64,000 nt of DNA from contig NZ_AMPG01000001.1 in NCBI RefSeq assembly GCF_000299415.1, positions 620,001 to 684,000 of the forward strand, given 5' to 3'. Positions 17,330 to 28,000 of this stretch are shown here, in pieces. Numbering within the stretch: the first letter of the stretch is position 1; the number at the start of each line of letters is the position of its first letter. A program made the position numbers and the translations under genes. Source of the DNA: Candidatus Microthrix parvicella Bio17-1. GTDB lineage: Bacteria; Actinomycetota; Acidimicrobiia; Acidimicrobiales; Microtrichaceae. The notes under the pieces were generated by a model. The model did no database searches. It was not told the origin of the DNA and saw nothing but the letters and a program-made list of their open reading frames with translations.

Positions 17330-18154
17330 TTACGCCGAGTCGTCGAGCAACACCAGGGTGTCATCGCGCATCCAGCGGGTGGGCGATGAGCCCGCAAACG
17401 CGGACCACTCCCGGGTGAGGTGCGCCTGGTCGGCGTAGCCACACGCAGCGGCCACGCCGGACAGCGATGGGCGGGTCGGCGCCTGGATCAACCCCTTGGC
17501 CCGCTCAAAGCGAAGTACTCGGCTCATCACCTTCGGGGTCAAGCCGAAGGTGGAGGTGAATCGTTGGCCCAGGTGGCGTCGGCTCCAACCGACCTCGTCG
17601 GCCAACCGGCCAACCGGCATCAGGCCGTGGCTGCCCACGATCAGCGACCATGCGTGCTCGAGTTCGCTCGGCAGCGAAGTGTCGAGGCACACTTGCCGAA
17701 GGAACACGTCATCGAGGACCTCCCATCGTGCGGCCCAGGTGGTGGCTTCCGACAGGCGGTCGACGAGCTCCGCAGAAAACGTCGGGACGATGGCATCGAG
17801 GTGGACCACCGAAGACGCGAGTGCCCCCGCAGGTACCCCGAAAAGCGCCGCAGCACCCCGCGGGGTCACCCCCAACTGCACACCGTGTTGACGGCCATCG
17901 TGTCGAACGACCGCAGGGGCATCGTGGAGTCCGCCCAGCATCGCCCAGTAGGTGTCCCGATGGGGCCCGTCGATGGCCGTCGTCACGTCGAGTGGCTCGT
18001 CGAACGCCACGATGAACGTCAACGACCGGGAGGGCAGCCCCATGTGCAGGCCGGGCTCGGCGCCGACGATGCGATACCCGGAATACTCCGAGACGTACGG
18101 CCGCAGACGCGCATGCGGCAATCCCGTCGCAAACTCGTTGATCAGCACTCCCAC
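17330..18154 (-). CDS. AraC-family transcriptional regulator
   Basis: A 274-residue protein starting at GTG 18154. The N-terminal half (YVSEYSGYRIVG, GLPSRSLTFIVAFDEPLDV) is a cupin-like ligand-binding domain. The C-terminal ~100 residues form the AraC double helix-turn-helix (VGWSRRHLGQRFTSTFGLTPKVMSRVLRFERA, then LSGVAAACGYADQAHLTREWSAFAGSSPTRW). The ligand is unknown. It is followed by the VOC gene, which it may regulate. It is tail-to-head with mutY (18176 stop), with about 20 bp between. Confidence 0.88.
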   Translation of the reverse strand: MGVLINEFATGLPHARLRPYVSEYSGYRIVGAEPGLHMGLPSRSLTFIVAFDEPLDVTTAIDGPHRDTYWAMLGGLHDAPAVVRHDGRQHGVQLGVTPRGAAALFGVPAGALASSVVHLDAIVPTFSAELVDRLSEATTWAARWEVLDDVFLRQVCLDTSLPSELEHAWSLIVGSHGLMPVGRLADEVGWSRRHLGQRFTSTFGLTPKVMSRVLRFERAKGLIQAPTRPSLSGVAAACGYADQAHLTREWSAFAGSSPTRWMRDDTLVLLDDSA

Positions 18155-18175
18155 ACGATCACCTTATGGCTCCCC

Positions 18176-19093
18176 TCAAGCGACGGCAGGGTCCCCGGCA
18201 AGCGTCACGATCGACGCGGAGACCGCAACCAGCCCGTCGGCCTCCAGCTGCGTGAGGGCCTCGACGACCCGCACGTCAAGGGGTTCTGCGTGATGGGCTG
18301 CGCTGGGCGCCAGTGCCCGCACCGACGAGGCGATCACGTCGTCGGTGGTGGCACCACCCTCGGCGAGCACGTCCAGCACACGACCGCGAACCTCGCGCAT
18401 CGACCCCCGGTATGGGGCTTGGCGCACCGACACCCCCGCCGACTTGGCGGCCGGATCGGGGTTTGTCCACCCGTCCAGCGCCCAGCGGCACGAGATGGCC
18501 AGAGCGCAGTCGTGGCATCGGGGCACCGGTCGGCACAACAACGCCCCCACATCGAGCATCGCCTGGTTCCACGCCCATCCCTCACCCGCCGGCACCCACG
18601 CGTCTGCGGCGACCTGCGCGGCGCGGGCGCCCAGACGCCGGCCGCCGACGCGGGCCAGGATGCGGCCGGTGTTGGTGTCGACCACGCCAACGTCGGCCTC
18701 GTGGGCGAACGCCAGGACCGCCCGGGCGGTGTAGGGGCCAATACCGGGTAACGCCAGCAGTCCTTCCAGGGTGTCGGGTAGTGAACCCCCCAACCCCGGG
18801 TCGGCTACCACCACCTGGGCGCTGCGGTGCAGGTTGGCCGCCCGGCGGGGGTAGCCCAACCCCTGCCAGGCCCGCAGCACGTCGGCCAATGACGCAGCCG
18901 CCAGCACCGCCGGTGTTGGCCAGCGTTCAAGGAACTCGTGCCAGCGCGGTACCACGCGGTTCACCTGGGTCTGTTGCGCCATGATCTCGGCGATCAGCAC
19001 GGCCCATGGGTCGCGGGTGTCTCGCCATGGCAGGTCGCGCCGATGCCGGTCCCACCAGCTCAGCACCAGCCCCTGCGCTGCGGCCGAGATCAT
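18176..19093 (-). CDS. mutY: A/G-specific adenine glycosylase
   Basis: A 305-residue DNA repair enzyme that removes adenine mispaired with 8-oxoguanine. The HhH motif LPGIGPYTARAVLAF, catalytic Asp in DVGVVDTNTGRILAR, and the 4Fe-4S cysteines (CRPVPRCHDCALAISC) are all visible. The C-terminal NUDIX-like 8-oxoG recognition domain is reduced to a short, diverged region, as in many actinobacteria. The ATG at 19093 overlaps the stop of the upstream methyltransferase (ATGA), so the two are translationally coupled. Confidence 0.92.
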   Translation of the reverse strand: MISAAAQGLVLSWWDRHRRDLPWRDTRDPWAVLIAEIMAQQTQVNRVVPRWHEFLERWPTPAVLAAASLADVLRAWQGLGYPRRAANLHRSAQVVVADPGLGGSLPDTLEGLLALPGIGPYTARAVLAFAHEADVGVVDTNTGRILARVGGRRLGARAAQVAADAWVPAGEGWAWNQAMLDVGALLCRPVPRCHDCALAISCRWALDGWTNPDPAAKSAGVSVRQAPYRGSMREVRGRVLDVLAEGGATTDDVIASSVRALAPSAAHHAEPLDVRVVEALTQLEADGLVAVSASIVTLAGDPAVA

Positions 19094-19938
19094 CGGTTCA
19101 GGCGGCACCAGTAGATCTGGGTGTTGTAGGGGATGGTGATCTGGTCACGGCCCCTGGTGTCGGGGTGGGTGGCCAACAGCTCGGCCACCGCGTCCAGCGC
19201 ATGCTGGTGACGCTCGGGCGGTAGGGCAGCGATGAAGCTGGTGGAACGCGTGCGCTCAATCACGAGCTCCGGAGTGCCGGTTTGGCCTTGCGGAACCTCC
19301 AGATGCTCCAAGGGCGTGAACAGCCCGCTCTCGGCCACCACGTCCTCCCACAACAGCTCGCGGTGGTCCTGATATGGGCGGCCGCCACCCAGATCAGCCA
19401 CCAGGTCGCCCCACTGGCGCATCCAGTCGACGTTCTCGTCTCGGGCGTTCCACACCATCAGCAACACGCCACCGGGCTTCAGCACCCGGGCGATGTCGGT
19501 CAGTGCCGGTTGGGGGTCAAACCAATGGAATGCCTGACCGACGGTGACCGCATCGACCGACCGATCGTCGAGTGGCAGGTGCTCTGCGGTGCCATCGAGG
19601 ATGTCGACGCCAGCCTTGGCCAGCTGCCGCTCAAGCTCCTCGCGCATGCCCCCCACCGGCTCGACGGCGGTCACCCGGTAGCCGCTGTCGAGCAGCTGCC
19701 GGGTGAGGATGCCGGTGCCGGCGGCCAGGTCGCAGACGTGTACGTCCGGCGTAGGCGGCAGCAGGCTCGTGAGGGTCTCCATCACTGCCGCTGGATAAGC
19801 CGGACGCACCTTGGCATAGGAGCCCGCCTGTCGGCCGAACCCCACCGCAGCGGCCGGTTCCACCCCGTCGCGGTGCAGGTCTGCCGCATCCAACTCGACG
19901 TTTCCGTTTTTCTCGGTGTCGGTCACCCCGGTCCCCAT
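19090..19938 (-). CDS. Class I SAM-dependent methyltransferase
   Basis: A 282-residue methyltransferase. Motif I is VCDLAAGTGILTRQLL, motif II/acidic loop is VTAVEPVGGMREEL, and the post-I region TVGQAFHWFDPQPALTDIARVLKPGG is typical of Methyltransf_11/25 proteins that act on small molecules. The C-terminal ~80 residues (PELVIERTRSTSFIAALPPERHQHALDAV) match the family lid. The substrate is not deducible. It is the first gene of a two-gene unit with mutY; the pairing may be incidental. Confidence 0.88.
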   Translation of the reverse strand: MGTGVTDTEKNGNVELDAADLHRDGVEPAAAVGFGRQAGSYAKVRPAYPAAVMETLTSLLPPTPDVHVCDLAAGTGILTRQLLDSGYRVTAVEPVGGMREELERQLAKAGVDILDGTAEHLPLDDRSVDAVTVGQAFHWFDPQPALTDIARVLKPGGVLLMVWNARDENVDWMRQWGDLVADLGGGRPYQDHRELLWEDVVAESGLFTPLEHLEVPQGQTGTPELVIERTRSTSFIAALPPERHQHALDAVAELLATHPDTRGRDQITIPYNTQIYWCRLNR

Positions 19939-20069
19939 CGCCCGATCCTACGACGCCGCATCACTCGGGTGGCCCGGATCTCATGGCTTTCTTTGGCAGT
20001 CCTGTCCCGGGTCTCGGAGGCGACGAACGATCCGATCCCGGGGCGACCGACCGTTTACTCCCCGATGTG

Positions 20070-21983
20070 TCATGGCAGCTCGACCTCTGCGGACACGATG
20101 TCGGCGTTATCGCCAAAGTCGGTGACGCCGAGCTCGATCTGGAGGAGGGTTCCCGAGGCGAGGGGGCGGAGCTCGTAGGACAGGCTCGGCAGATCGGCGA
20201 ACAGGCCGACGCCGCTCGTCGGTTCCCAGGTTTCGCCCCCATCATCGTCGAGGACCAGGACCTCGGGAACGACGATGCCTTCAGGGCTCGTCTGCAGCTC
20301 GCCGTATCCACCGGTGTTTTCGTGGTAGGCGTAGTAGGTCTCTTGCAGGACGTCGCCCGATTCGGTGTCGAAGGTGATCGAGAGCAGCGCATCCTGGTAG
20401 TCGCTGCCACCGGCCTCGTCGTCCGGTCCGTAGTAGGCGATCGGGACGTCGATGGTCCCGACCTCGTCGTCCTCCTCGAACTGGAGGTCGACGTACGCCC
20501 GGGCTTCGTCCTCCCCGTCGGAGATGACCAGCTCGGTGAGGTCGTAGGTCCCCTGGGCGGTGCCGTCGTCGAAGCTCGTCGCCGGTTCCTCGCCGAGGTA
20601 GGTGACCGTGCCGTCGTCGCCGACGACCCCATAGCGGATGAACGAGTCGGCAACGTTCGGCGTCGTTGCGGACTCGATTTCGGCCTGGATGTTGACACCG
20701 TCGTCGTCGAAGAACACCTCGGGTTCCGCGTCGACGAATCGGGCCTGGTCGGTGTCGGGAATCTCGGCGCCGGAGCCGTAGTAGCCGTCGAGGAAGGCGG
20801 ACCACGGGCCGGTCGACGGCGCGTCCTCGTAGCCGGCGTCGTAGTAGTCGACGGCCGGCGGGAAGTAGATGGTCATGCCCGACGCGCCGAGGTTGGCCGG
20901 GCTGTCGATCGACTGGACCACCACGTCGTTCAGCGACTTCTCGACCTCGTCGGTGAACTCCGACAGGTCGAGGGACTCGACGCCGATCTGGGAGGCCAGC
21001 ATGCGCAGGTCGACCACGTGCGAGGCTTCGGTTTCGTCGGGTGAGCGGCCGAACTCCAACGTTGAGGCACGCTCCCTACCCACCACAGGCGCAACGTTGG
21101 CCCCGCGCTCGGTGAGGGCACCGGCAAAGTCCTCGATCGCCTGGTCGAGGGCGCCCATCTTGGTCAGATCGAGGAGCGAGAGGGTGATGTCCTGTTCGGT
21201 ATCGGACTCGACGGCCTGTTCGGCAAACCCCTCGATCACCGCTCGCCCGAACGTGTCGGCATCGACCTCGTCGGCGAGCACCTGGAACGACCGGTAGTCC
21301 CAGCCATGGCCAGGTTCGAGCTGCTCCGAGGCGATCATCCGGTCGGCGAACGGCGCCATGGCGCTCGCCACCTCGTAGCTGGCCATAAGGCAGGCGTCGA
21401 AGCCGAGGACATCGAGCCGCTCGACGCCCGCAGCTTCCAGGCCATCGCCGAGCGCGGTCTGCAGCTCGGCGAGCTCGAGGCTGTCGTCGAAGGAATCGTC
21501 AGGACCGATCCCGGGCCACGATGCGCCGTGATCGGAGATCACCAGGCCGTAGTGATCAGCGGGGTTCTCCTTGATCGATTCGCTGATGAAGTCCGCCAGC
21601 AACGCGGGGTCGCCGGTGTTCACGTCGCCGAGTTCGCTCAGGGTGCTGAACTCGCCGTTCCCCAGCCGCAGAATCCTCGCTCCGGCCCAGTCACCCTGGT
21701 CACCGAGAGCCACTTCGGACTCCTCTTCGCTGCGATCGACCAGGGCAACGATGTTGGGACCGTCGTCGGATTCGACCTCCGCGAGCTCCTCGAGGTCCAC
21801 CATCATGAACTCCTCGAGGTTGTTGTCCGCCATCGAGTACTGAAGGATCGTCCAGCTCCCGTCTTCGGCGGCGGCGTCCTCGCCGCGTGCCGATGGCTCC
21901 CCGGATATCGAGGCGTCGTCGGTGCGACTGCAGGCACCTGCCAACATCACGAACACAAGCCCGACCACCGCTGCGCGTCTCAC
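20070..21983 (-). CDS. Clostripain-related (C11) cysteine peptidase, lipoprotein
   Basis: A 637-residue exported protein. The N-terminus has a signal with lipobox (VMLAGAC, Cys ~18) and a short acidic linker. The peptidase C11 core shows WTILQYSMADNNLEEFMMVDLEELAEV, the catalytic His in LVISDHGASWPG and the catalytic Cys in VLGFDACLMASYEVA. The ~250 residues after the peptidase domain are acidic beta-rich repeats, perhaps for substrate or surface binding. The start is GTG 21983 with AGGAG 9 nt upstream. It stands alone. Proteins of this family self-process after Lys/Arg and degrade external proteins. The target is unknown. Confidence 0.88.
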   Translation of the reverse strand: MRRAAVVGLVFVMLAGACSRTDDASISGEPSARGEDAAAEDGSWTILQYSMADNNLEEFMMVDLEELAEVESDDGPNIVALVDRSEEESEVALGDQGDWAGARILRLGNGEFSTLSELGDVNTGDPALLADFISESIKENPADHYGLVISDHGASWPGIGPDDSFDDSLELAELQTALGDGLEAAGVERLDVLGFDACLMASYEVASAMAPFADRMIASEQLEPGHGWDYRSFQVLADEVDADTFGRAVIEGFAEQAVESDTEQDITLSLLDLTKMGALDQAIEDFAGALTERGANVAPVVGRERASTLEFGRSPDETEASHVVDLRMLASQIGVESLDLSEFTDEVEKSLNDVVVQSIDSPANLGASGMTIYFPPAVDYYDAGYEDAPSTGPWSAFLDGYYGSGAEIPDTDQARFVDAEPEVFFDDDGVNIQAEIESATTPNVADSFIRYGVVGDDGTVTYLGEEPATSFDDGTAQGTYDLTELVISDGEDEARAYVDLQFEEDDEVGTIDVPIAYYGPDDEAGGSDYQDALLSITFDTESGDVLQETYYAYHENTGGYGELQTSPEGIVVPEVLVLDDDGGETWEPTSGVGLFADLPSLSYELRPLASGTLLQIELGVTDFGDNADIVSAEVELP

Positions 21984-22154
21984 GTCATCGACTCCTCTCG
22001 CCCCGGAGGTGCCAGCGACTCACGCAGAACATAGCTCGACACGTGAGGTGGCGGTCAGGTCGAGCTGGATCCTGTGAACCGCCGGAGAAGATCCGTCGCG
22101 AGTCCCGCTGATTGCGTCTGGGAACACAAGGCTACCCACCCGTAACATGGCCCG

Positions 22155-23771
22155 ATGACCGACGTCGCTGCACCCCCCGTCACCCCCGACCTCGCCGCCG
22201 CCGCAGCCGCCCTGGATGTGGGCCAGGCCGTGATCGACTCGGCGGTCGGCAGGCTCGCCGAGCACGGCATCGACGCCAACCAGGTGTTGGCCTACGACGT
22301 CGCTCACGCCGCCGCCGCCCTGATGTGCGGTCGAGGCCTGCTCGACTACGGCTCGAAGGGCGACGACGAGGGCCGCATCACGGCGGCGTTCATCGCCGAC
22401 GCATTGGCCGACCTGGGCGCCAAGCTGTTCGGCCGGGAGGCCGAGTGGGGGGTTGCGAACGACGCCCTCGACAATGCCCGAGATTTCGTCGCCACCTACC
22501 GGGCGTCCGATTTCCTCGCCTCCTTGGCCAACACCGACGGCCCCCGCCACCTCGGCGACGACTTCGAAATGGTGCAGGACGCCTTTCGGCGTTTCGCCGA
22601 GGACAAGATCATGCCGATCGCCGAAGAGATCCACCGCCACAACGGCGACATCCCCGAGGAGATCGTCACCGGCCTCGCGGAGATGGGGGCCTTCGGTCTG
22701 TCGATTCCGGAGGAGTACGGCGGCTACGCCTCGGGCGGCGCATCGGACTACATCGCCATGGTGGTCGCCACCGAGGAACTGTCCCGCGGTTCGCTCGGCG
22801 CCGGCGGCTCGCTGATCACCCGACCCGAGATCCTGGCCCGCGCCCTCGAGGCCGGCGGCACCGAGGAGCAGAAGCAGGAGTGGATGCCCAAGCTGGCAAC
22901 CGCCGAGGTGATGAACGCGGTTGCGGTCACCGAGCCCGACTTCGGTTCCGACGTGGCCGGCGTGAAGGTGACCGCCACGCAAACCGACGGCGGCTGGCTA
23001 CTGAACGGCGTGAAGACGTGGTGCACCTACGGCGCCCGCGCCGACGTGCTGATGGTGCTGGCCCGCACCGACACCGACCGCTCGGTGGGCCACAGGGGCC
23101 TGTCGATGTTCATCGTGCCCAAGGAGCGCGGCGATGGCCACGGCTTCGAGCTCACCCAGGAGAACGACTCCGGCGGTGGCAAGATGGAGGGCCGCCCGAT
23201 CGACACGATCGGCTACCGCGGCATGCACAGCTACGAGGTGGCCATCGAGAACTGGTTCGTGCCCGCCGACAACCTCATCGGCCTCGAGGGCGGTGAGGGC
23301 CGCGGCTTCTACTACCAGATGGCGGGCTTCGAGAACGGTCGTCTTCAGACCGCCGCACGCGCAGTCGGCGTCATGCAGGCCGCCCTTGAGGCTGCCCGCG
23401 ACTACGCCAACAACCGTGTGGTGTTCGGCGAGAACATCGCCGAGTACCAGCTGACCCAGGCCAAGCTGGCCCGCATGGCGGTCATCATTCAGGGCGCTCG
23501 CCAGTACAGCTACGAGGTGGCCAAACTGATGGCCAAGGGCGAGGGGGCCATGGAGGCCTCCATGGTGAAGGCGTATGTCTGCAAGGCTGCCGAGTGGGTC
23601 ACCCGCGAGGCGATGCAGATCCACGGCGGCATGGGCTACGCCGAGGAGTACACGGTGAGCCGCCTCTTCGTCGACGCCCGGGTGCTGTCGATCTTCGAGG
23701 GCGCCGACGAGGTGCTCTGCGTCAAGGTGATCGCCCGCCAATTGGTCGGCCGCCACAACGCCGACAAGTAG
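22155..23771 (+). CDS. Acyl-CoA dehydrogenase
   Basis: A 538-residue FAD enzyme of fatty-acid beta-oxidation type. Residues ~1-125 are an extra helical domain (RLAEHGIDANQVLAYDVAHAAAALMCGRGLLDYG), as in longer actinobacterial ACADs. The core follows, with GLSIPEEYGGYA, the flavin-site NAVAVTEPDFGSDVAGV and the C-terminal IHGGMGYAEEYTVSRLFVDARVLSIFEGADEV. All usual motifs are intact. The acyl chain preference is unknown. The gene has its own upstream region and no obvious operon partner. Confidence 0.92.
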   Translation: MTDVAAPPVTPDLAAAAAALDVGQAVIDSAVGRLAEHGIDANQVLAYDVAHAAAALMCGRGLLDYGSKGDDEGRITAAFIADALADLGAKLFGREAEWGVANDALDNARDFVATYRASDFLASLANTDGPRHLGDDFEMVQDAFRRFAEDKIMPIAEEIHRHNGDIPEEIVTGLAEMGAFGLSIPEEYGGYASGGASDYIAMVVATEELSRGSLGAGGSLITRPEILARALEAGGTEEQKQEWMPKLATAEVMNAVAVTEPDFGSDVAGVKVTATQTDGGWLLNGVKTWCTYGARADVLMVLARTDTDRSVGHRGLSMFIVPKERGDGHGFELTQENDSGGGKMEGRPIDTIGYRGMHSYEVAIENWFVPADNLIGLEGGEGRGFYYQMAGFENGRLQTAARAVGVMQAALEAARDYANNRVVFGENIAEYQLTQAKLARMAVIIQGARQYSYEVAKLMAKGEGAMEASMVKAYVCKAAEWVTREAMQIHGGMGYAEEYTVSRLFVDARVLSIFEGADEVLCVKVIARQLVGRHNADK

Positions 23772-23792
23772 TCGCCCTCGGGTAAGCGCCGC

Positions 23793-24193
23793 TCAGCCGG
23801 CTGATGCAACCAAGCGGAACTCGCACTGTGGCCCTGGCGCGTCCGCCAGTCGGCGATCCGCAGTGATGAGCGGGCACTCCAGCAACTCCGCCAGCACCAC
23901 GTAAGCGGCGTCGTACGGGATCATGGTAAGGCGCAACTCAAACGCGCTGGGGAAAGCGGGAGCGCGGGGTACCTCGCCATCTCGAGTTGCCACAACGCGT
24001 CCACGCCGTCGGCGAACTCCTCATCGGTCAGCTCGTGCCCCCAACCAGTGCTTGCGCATGACCGACATCGTCACCAGATCCACCAGATCCGGCGCCGCCA
24101 GACCCTCGCCGAAGAGCCGCAGCCCGGGCGGCGTCGCCGGCCGCTGATCCATCACCGTGCGTTCACAAGCACCGAAGCGTCGACGACGATCAT
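23793..24193 (-). pseudogene. VapC-type PIN toxin, multiply frameshifted
   Basis: Homologous pieces appear in sequence but in different frames: MIVVDASVLVNA at 24193, a GDGSAAGDAARAA segment, RLFGEGLAAPDLVDLVTMSVMRKHWL, ELTDEEFADGVDALWQLEMARYPALPL, and finally the LRLTMIPYDAAYVVLAELLECPLITADRRLA end before the stop at 23793. At least three shifts are needed. The order and spacing are those of a ~130-residue VapC RNase, with acidic PIN residues (D in VVDASV, D in AYD and TAD) retained. It is dead unless the base calls are wrong. Confidence 0.75.
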
Positions 24194-24437
24194 CGCTCTG
24201 CCCTAATGCCACGGAGGTCGGCGACCGCCGCCTCGATGCCGATCGTGCCGGTCGCTCGCCGAGCAACCCGTTCCAGAAGCTCGTCGGACGTTGGGTGCGT
24301 TCCACCATGCGGGCCAACTGCATGGATAGGTAGCTCTGGACCGACTGCCCGCTTGCCTCGGCCCGTCGGCGCAGTTCTCGATGAACATCGTCGGGAAGAT
24401 CTCTGATCAACCGTTCGTCATAGCTTGCATGTCGCAA
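24190..24437 (-). pseudogene. VapB-type antitoxin, frameshifted
   Basis: The N-terminus (MRHASYDERLIRDLPDDVHRELRRRAEASG) is a ribbon-helix-helix/FitA-like antitoxin. After TQRPTS the frame shifts near 24293. The expected continuation DELLERVARRATGTIGIEAAVADLRGIRAER lies in another frame and ends at a TGA that overlaps the VapC ATG (ATGA), the normal vapBC arrangement. One base change in length would restore it. Confidence 0.7.
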
Positions 24438-24537
24438 GCACCCTTACAGGCTGTCAACCGAGTTGGGCGCCCTTATTCGGGGTATATTCGTCGTAATCGC
24501 CCTTGTGCTCTCAGTTACGGTCCCGTACGGTGACGGG

Positions 24538-25038
24538 ATGAAGACCAAGCCTCACCTTTCTGGGTTCGTCAGCTACGCCCACGACGACGCCGTCTTGGCC
24601 GACACCTTCCTGAACTTGATGTCGCCCCGATGCAACATTCTCCGCCAATGCACCATTGACCCATGGTGCGACCGTCGCCTATTGGTCGGTCAGACTTGGA
24701 AGTCCGAGATTGAGGCTGCGATCGAGGTGGCCGATTTCGGACTTCTGCTGCTCTCCCCTTCGTTCCTCGCCAGTCCCTTCATCGTCGGTGTTGAACTCCC
24801 CGGGCTCCTCAGGCGGCCAGGCAACCTCATCATTCCCGTGGGGTTGGAATCGATTGACCTCGGCCGCGCCGACCTGCGGAAGCTTGACCACTTACAGATC
24901 TTTCGTCTGCTCTTGAAGGGAGAACCGGACCCGAGGTGGTTTAGCGAGCTCGGGGGCAATAATCGCAAGCGATTCTGCGAGGACCTATTAGGGCAGATGG
25001 TGGAGCGGTTCGAACGGGAAGGCCTGATCGATGAGTAA
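24538..25038 (+). CDS. TIR-domain protein
   Basis: A 166-residue, essentially stand-alone TIR domain. Strand A is GFVSYAHDDAVLADTF, the BB-loop region is TIDPWCDRRLLVGQTWKSEIEAAI, strand D is ADFGLLLLSPSFLAS, and the Glu in VGVELPGLL (E86) occupies the catalytic position of TIR NADases. Bacterial TIRs cleave NAD+ or make cyclic ADP-ribose-type signals. The ATG at 24538 is preferred; 25 upstream codons are open but hydrophobic and unlike TIR. The stop overlaps the NACHT-WD40 start by 8 bp, so the proteins are made together; the TIR is the likely effector or signal-maker and the NACHT the sensor. Confidence 0.85.
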   Translation: MKTKPHLSGFVSYAHDDAVLADTFLNLMSPRCNILRQCTIDPWCDRRLLVGQTWKSEIEAAIEVADFGLLLLSPSFLASPFIVGVELPGLLRRPGNLIIPVGLESIDLGRADLRKLDHLQIFRLLLKGEPDPRWFSELGGNNRKRFCEDLLGQMVERFEREGLIDE

Positions 25039-28000
25039 GCCGCTCCTCTGGCCAGCAGGCGTGGTCCGCCTGACCGCTGGCCAGGCAGAGTCTGCCCTTC
25101 GTCAGTTGGTGGCTGAACTCGACGAGGCCAAGGTCCTCCACCGGCGGGCCATTGCCCTGCTCAGCGCTGTAGCCGCCTCCGCGCCTCACCTGGCCACCTT
25201 TGACTACGAGTTACTCGTAGAAGGGACCGTTGGTGCAGGTGAGGTGGACGCTTTTCGCAAGTTCAGGGGAGACCTCAACGACGCCGCCAAAGAACAAGGC
25301 TTATCGCTGTCGCTCGAAGCGGACACCAACCGCAAGAGCGGTGCTACGGGCCGACAGTGTTGGTTCGAAGGTGCACCGCTGACGGCTCAACAGATCGAGC
25401 GTTCTTCATCGGCAACCACCACCCAAGGTCCAACCGTTCCATCGGACGGGCTCCCCCAAGAGGCGGTCGAGACCCGTCGGCGAGCTGCAGCCGCAAGGAC
25501 CACCTTGAGCGTGCATATCGACCACGCCGCTGACCAACTCGATACCGCTCGAAAACTTGGCGAGTCGCTCGGTCTTCGGTTGGGGTTACTGCCGCAGTTC
25601 ATCATCAACGACGTGTCGTCCATCGTGACGACATGCGAACTTCTAGGCGGTCAGGAGTTCTCCCAAGTTCAGACGCGCCGAGATGAGGCAGACGTCATCG
25701 TCGTGATCCTCAGTTACTCCTGGCTGAAATACAACAGCACCCATGCGCCCTGGTCGGCCAATCAATTCGTCGTCCCCATTTGTGGCGAACTGGTGCCAAC
25801 TGCCCTCACGAATGGGATTGTCCATCTGGGCAAGGAAACTGCGCTCGGGGTGTTTCGGCCGACGGAGAGCTGGCCCAAACAAAAGGAGCGACAAGGCAGG
25901 TTTGCAGATGCGCTTGTGGAGCACCTCGCCACAGAACTGCCCAAGCAAGCTCCGAGGGATAGTCAGCAGCGGTTCGACCGAGATACGCCGCTCGAACACG
26001 GAACCCACATCCCTGGCGAGGGTGTCCGGTTTGACTTAGCGGCGCGTGGCGCCGACTGGGCGGCGTCTGCTGCGTTCAGATCGCGCCGTCCCGACGCGGT
26101 GCAGGTAGTGGACTTCCTCGAACGGTGGGCCTGCTCGGCCGAGTACAAGCCCTACGGGGTGATCCTTGGCGAAACCGGAAGCGGAAAGACGACAGCAGCC
26201 AAAGTGTTGAACAATCGCCTCAACGCTCGTTGGCGGTCGCAGTCACCGGGCGACCGGGAATTGGCACCGCTCTCGATCTATCTCGACCTTCGTTTGGTGG
26301 ACACGACACATAGACGCTCACCAGACCTGCATTCGCTGATCAACAACGTCATCGCCAAGGTTTGGTCAACCGACGAGGCTCGTTCCATCGACTCCGAGTC
26401 GGTGCTTGACCAGGTTCGGAACCATGGTGCTCTGCTGATTTTCGACGGCCTCGACGAAGTGCTGGTACATCTGGACGACCAAGAAGGCCGAGACTTTGTG
26501 CGGCAGCTGTGGCGAGCACTCCCACCACCACCTGCTGTCGACCCACCGAAACATGGTGGTTCACCAGGTCGCCTGCTCCTGACCTGCCGCACCCACTATT
26601 TCCCGAGTATCCATGCCGAGAGGTCCTTTCTAGGGGGTGAGGACAGGGAGGGCGGAATCGAAAAGCGCTACGAGGCAGTCCACCTGCTCCCATTCACCGA
26701 AACTCAGGTTCGTGCCTACTTCGACCACTTCCTTTCTCAAGCGAGCTCGTCCGGCACCGACAACGCGCTGCCCAGGCTGAGCACCGAGGCGGCCATGTCG
26801 CTACTGGCGGAGATTCACAACCTCACCGAGTTGGCGGAACGCCCGTACAACCTGTTGTTGATCGCCAGTCAGGTTGAACGGTTGGAGCAGGTCCGCGCTT
26901 CGGGGCGAGTGGTCAGTCTGTCAACCCTGTATGAGGGCTTCGTCACCGACTGGCTGCACCGCGACGATGGCAAGCATCAGTTCGACATCCCCCAAAAGCG
27001 GCTACTGATGGAACGACTCGCCGCGCAGCTCTGGCGAGACGGAACCCGCTCCATGAATTACGCGGCGCTCGATGAGTGGCTGTCCGTTCAGTTGGACGAG
27101 GTGCAATCGCTTCGTCGCTGGTTCCAACAGCAGCGACCCGATCTGAGCAGGCTGATAGAAGATCTCCGGACGGCCACCTTCGTGGTGCGCCCTGGGGTGG
27201 ACCGATTTGAGTTTGCTCACAGCTCACTCCTGGAGTTTTTCCTTGCTTCACATCTCGCGCGAGGGCTCACTACGGGTGACCCAGAGACTTGGTCCGTACC
27301 CCAACCGTCAGATGAGACCCTCACGTTCCTGGTCGACCTCATGGGTTCGCTAGCGCAGGACCCCGAGCGGACCGAGGAATTTGAGGCAGCCAAGCGGACG
27401 TTGCAGTCGCTAGGGGACAGCTACACGCCTCGGGCAACCGAACTGGCTTTTCGCTACTGCGTGATGGCGCCACGGTCGGGTGCTCCCGCTCGGGCCCTCG
27501 CCGGATTTGATCTCGCCGGGGCATCGCTCAGGCATCTGAATTTACACGGGCTGTCAGACCATCTTCTCAACATCAGCGGCTGCGACTTACGGGGCGCCGA
27601 CCTGCGGGACATGCACATCAGTCGCGCCCGCTTTGACCATTCTGATCTCGCCGACGCCCGCTTGGACCGAGCAGAACTTCATGGGTGTTCGCTACATCAA
27701 GTGCAGATGAAGAACGCTGGCCTGTCCGGAACCATCTTCCGAGACTGCCGCCTCACCGCCCTCGGTTTGGACGCTGCGCGCACCAACCGAACCCGGCTGC
27801 TGCGATGTGACACGACCGATGCAACCCGTTCAGCACATTCGGCGCCAGCACTTCTCCAGGCGTTGAATGTCACTTCTGGCGAAATCACCCCGGCAACTCC
27901 TTCTGTCTCCTACGGGGCGCTTCGTGCATTCCCCAGAGGCCACACCGGCCTGGTGTTGGGGGTGGCGTACTCCCCCGACGGCACCCGCATCGCCACCGCC

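Noticed and set aside
27496-27930. Separate pentapeptide-repeat gene
   Set aside because: It lies in the same frame as the NACHT protein with no start or stop between.
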